64,000 nucleotides of DNA from Syngnathus acus (lineage: Eukaryota > Chordata > Actinopteri > Syngnathiformes > Syngnathidae), in contig NC_051105.1 of NCBI RefSeq assembly GCF_901709675.1, positions 13,998,604 to 14,062,603 on the forward strand, read 5' to 3'. Positions 62,690 to 64,000 of the stretch are shown here, piece after piece. The notes under the pieces are model-generated. The model saw only the letters and a program-made list of their open reading frames with translations. It was not told where the DNA came from and made no database searches. The position numbers and the translations under genes were made by a program. Each line of letters starts with the position of its first letter. Position 1 is the stretch's first letter.

Positions 62690-63828
62690 AGGGACCATTC
62701 CAAGTCCTACTTGCCACACCCACAGCTGTCAAGATTGCAGAAAGACCCAGCTGGATACATCTCAGCCACTGTAAGCTGCAGAGAGTGCTTGACTCCTAGG
62801 CCTCGGTCAGGGCGAAGTCTGGCTACAAAGGGGGTGTCAATTATAGTTTGGCATCAGTCTCAAACCGGTGAAGAACTAAGAACCCTGACCATTTAGCTCC
62901 CTAGGGGTTCAGGTGGCTCTGTGGAACTGAACGGAAAATGGCACTCAGACAAGCACAGCGCTTGTCTGTGCTGTGGCTGTAGCATGCTTACCAATGACAT
63001 GGAGTGTCCAGGGTCCCCAAGGGGAAAGTGGAACTTCCGCTCGAATCAAGAGAATGACGACCGAACTGTTGACAAAGTATATAAAGATAAACCCAGATAT
63101 ACCCCATGCAGACAACATGTTGGCCGAAACATACAATCAAACTAAATGTTATGTATGTTCCATAATGCCACGATCAAGTCAACAACCTGTCCTACATGCC
63201 CGACCCATGCCAGAGAAAAATGGATGGTGTTTCGCAATACTAAGGGCTATTGGGTTTAATCCCCTCAAAGGAATCAGACGGTCGGAAATTGATGAGGCAC
63301 AACTAGCCGCCCATCCCTGTTACAACATCTCAAGGCCGTTCACAATAGTGTCAAGAAGTTCTGTCGTCGCACCAGTGACTCTCGAAGTGAGTGAAACCAT
63401 CTCACATCCCCTGTGCTTCCGACGAAGACGTGTTGATGGAATAAAGGTGGGAGAAACAAAACACTGCATCACCACCTCACTTCTAGGACCTACCGAGGAG
63501 ACCTCGTTGAATATCACAGAAGCAATCAAACAAGTCCTAGCAGGAGGCGAAAATCCCCACTCTATCATCGAAGGGGGATGGTGGCTCTGTGGTCGCCGAG
63601 GCTACGCAGTCCTTCCAGGACGATGGGATGGCACATGTGCCCCCGCATATGTGTCAGATCAGACCGCAGACTGTGTTCCTCAGTCTGACACATTTTCAGG
63701 AACATCATCAGCGAAAGACACGTGCAGCTGTTGCTCCCACCTTCCGTCCCTACGACAGTGTCTGGGGCTCAGACGTACCAGATGAATACAATTACTTCAC
63801 TGGTTCTTCTATATCAAACAACTTGTTT
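62690..63828 (+). pseudogene. Retroviral env fragment (surface subunit)
   Basis: A frame of about 270 codons (62973-63785) contains CYVCSIMPRSSQQP, LAAHPCYNISRPF and GGWWLCGRRGYAVLPGRWDG, the cysteine/tryptophan pattern of a gammaretroviral-like surface subunit. No signal peptide is in the same frame. A fusion peptide, CX6CC motif and membrane anchor of the transmembrane subunit are absent because the sequence passes into an unrelated repeat at about 63829. Upstream frames near 62711-62896 are short. It cannot encode a working envelope as it stands here. Confidence 0.75.
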
Positions 63829-64000
63829 TAGGTTCATTTACCTGACATTTTTCGGCGGGTTCTTCCGCCTTCATCAGAGTGTCACTGATGTGATTGTGAC
63901 GCGTCTTTATCAGCTGATGGATGAAGGCGTGGCTCACCTGTCAGATTTGACAGATGAGCCACGCCCTCTGCTGTCCGTTCACCTCTCCAAAATGCTGTTC
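63829..64000. repeat. Unclassified fish repeat at the window edge
   Basis: The segment cggcgggttcttccgccttc and atcagagtgtcactgatg is followed by an imperfect hairpin (gatgaaggcgtggctcacct ... gatgagccacgccc). It shares cttccgccttcatcagag with the 128-bp insert at 17112-17239. It is cut by the window end. Confidence 0.5.

Larger units (their letters stand above)
48278..63828 (+). mobile_element. Endogenous retrovirus, gammaretrovirus-like, defective
   Basis: Order on the + strand: 5' LTR, tRNA-Pro primer-binding site, leader, gag, protease, reverse transcriptase, RNase H, integrase, partial env. It is interrupted by two hAT insertions (49204-56128 and 58790-59658) and by frameshifts and stops in every gene. 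Env runs into an unrelated repeat at about 63829 and no 3' LTR is inside the window, so the 3' end is truncated or lies further right. The flank immediately before the LTR (caggggtcaccaac) looks like the start of yet another hAT element. Confidence 0.9.

Noticed and set aside
62973-63785. Functional envelope gene
   Set aside because: It lacks a recognisable signal peptide in frame and the whole transmembrane subunit, and runs into an unrelated repeat.

Overview
The window is vertebrate, almost certainly teleost, nuclear DNA. There are no bacterial-style operons. Coding sequence is split by GT/AG introns, the repeats are typical of fish genomes (Rex3/RTE, L2-like and other LINEs, tRNA-derived SINEs, Tc1/mariner, pogo and hAT elements, GT and GATA-type microsatellites), and the one host gene is a vertebrate integrin beta chain.

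Host gene. Four + strand exons (6933-7152, 7236-7450, 16571-16737, 21696-21761) encode the end of an integrin beta subunit: last cysteine-rich EGF repeats, beta-tail domain, transmembrane helix and cytoplasmic tail. The tail carries NPLF and NPTF rather than NPxY motifs, which points to integrin beta-2 (itgb2). Exon phases join cleanly (1, 2, 1, 0). Upstream exons are not in the window. The two long introns (9.1 and 5.0 kb) are mostly transposons, and one L2-like LINE ends only about 15 bp before a splice acceptor.

Transposon landscape. Roughly 1-6.6 kb: LINE pieces, a composite Tc1/mariner-type element containing a SINE, a complete hAT element of Buster type with a broken transposase, and a pogo relic. 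7.5-21.2 kb (itgb2 introns): two Rex3 copies (one internally deleted), solo LTRs, SINEs, L2-like and other LINE fragments, a pogo/Tigger transposase pseudogene and long GT microsatellites. 22-27 kb: a solo LTR and a nearly full-length antisense L2-like LINE. 27.5-34 kb: a near full-length Rex3 copy with precise target-site duplications, itself split by two hAT elements and sitting inside another hAT. 34-35.7 kb: a tandem, truncated Tc1. 36-45 kb: L2-like LINEs (one with an SGNH ORF1), MITEs, SINEs. 45.9-47 kb: two hAT MITEs with perfect 8-bp duplications.

Retroviral region. From 48278 to about 63828 lies a defective endogenous retrovirus (5' LTR, tRNA-Pro primer-binding site, broken gag, pro, pol and a partial env). 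No 3' LTR is inside the window. A solo LTR of the same family lies just upstream.

Most interesting system. The retroviral leader is interrupted by a hAT MITE (49204-56128), which is itself interrupted by a 6.1-kb DNA transposon (49603-55690) with a 6-bp target-site duplication. That transposon has long, nearly identical inverted repeats and two convergent genes: a DD(40)E integrase-like transposase (+) and a SAM plus HECT-type ubiquitin-ligase-like protein (-). The inverted repeats each contain the same 75-nt first exon and splice donor, so both genes appear to start from one duplicated promoter/first-exon module. Arrays of a palindromic GAATTC-centred motif lie just inside the termini. A solo LTR has landed in the HECT gene. 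The fourfold nesting (LTR in IS3EU-like element in hAT in retrovirus) is supported at each level by an exact duplication, except that the outer 3' end of the retrovirus is outside the window.
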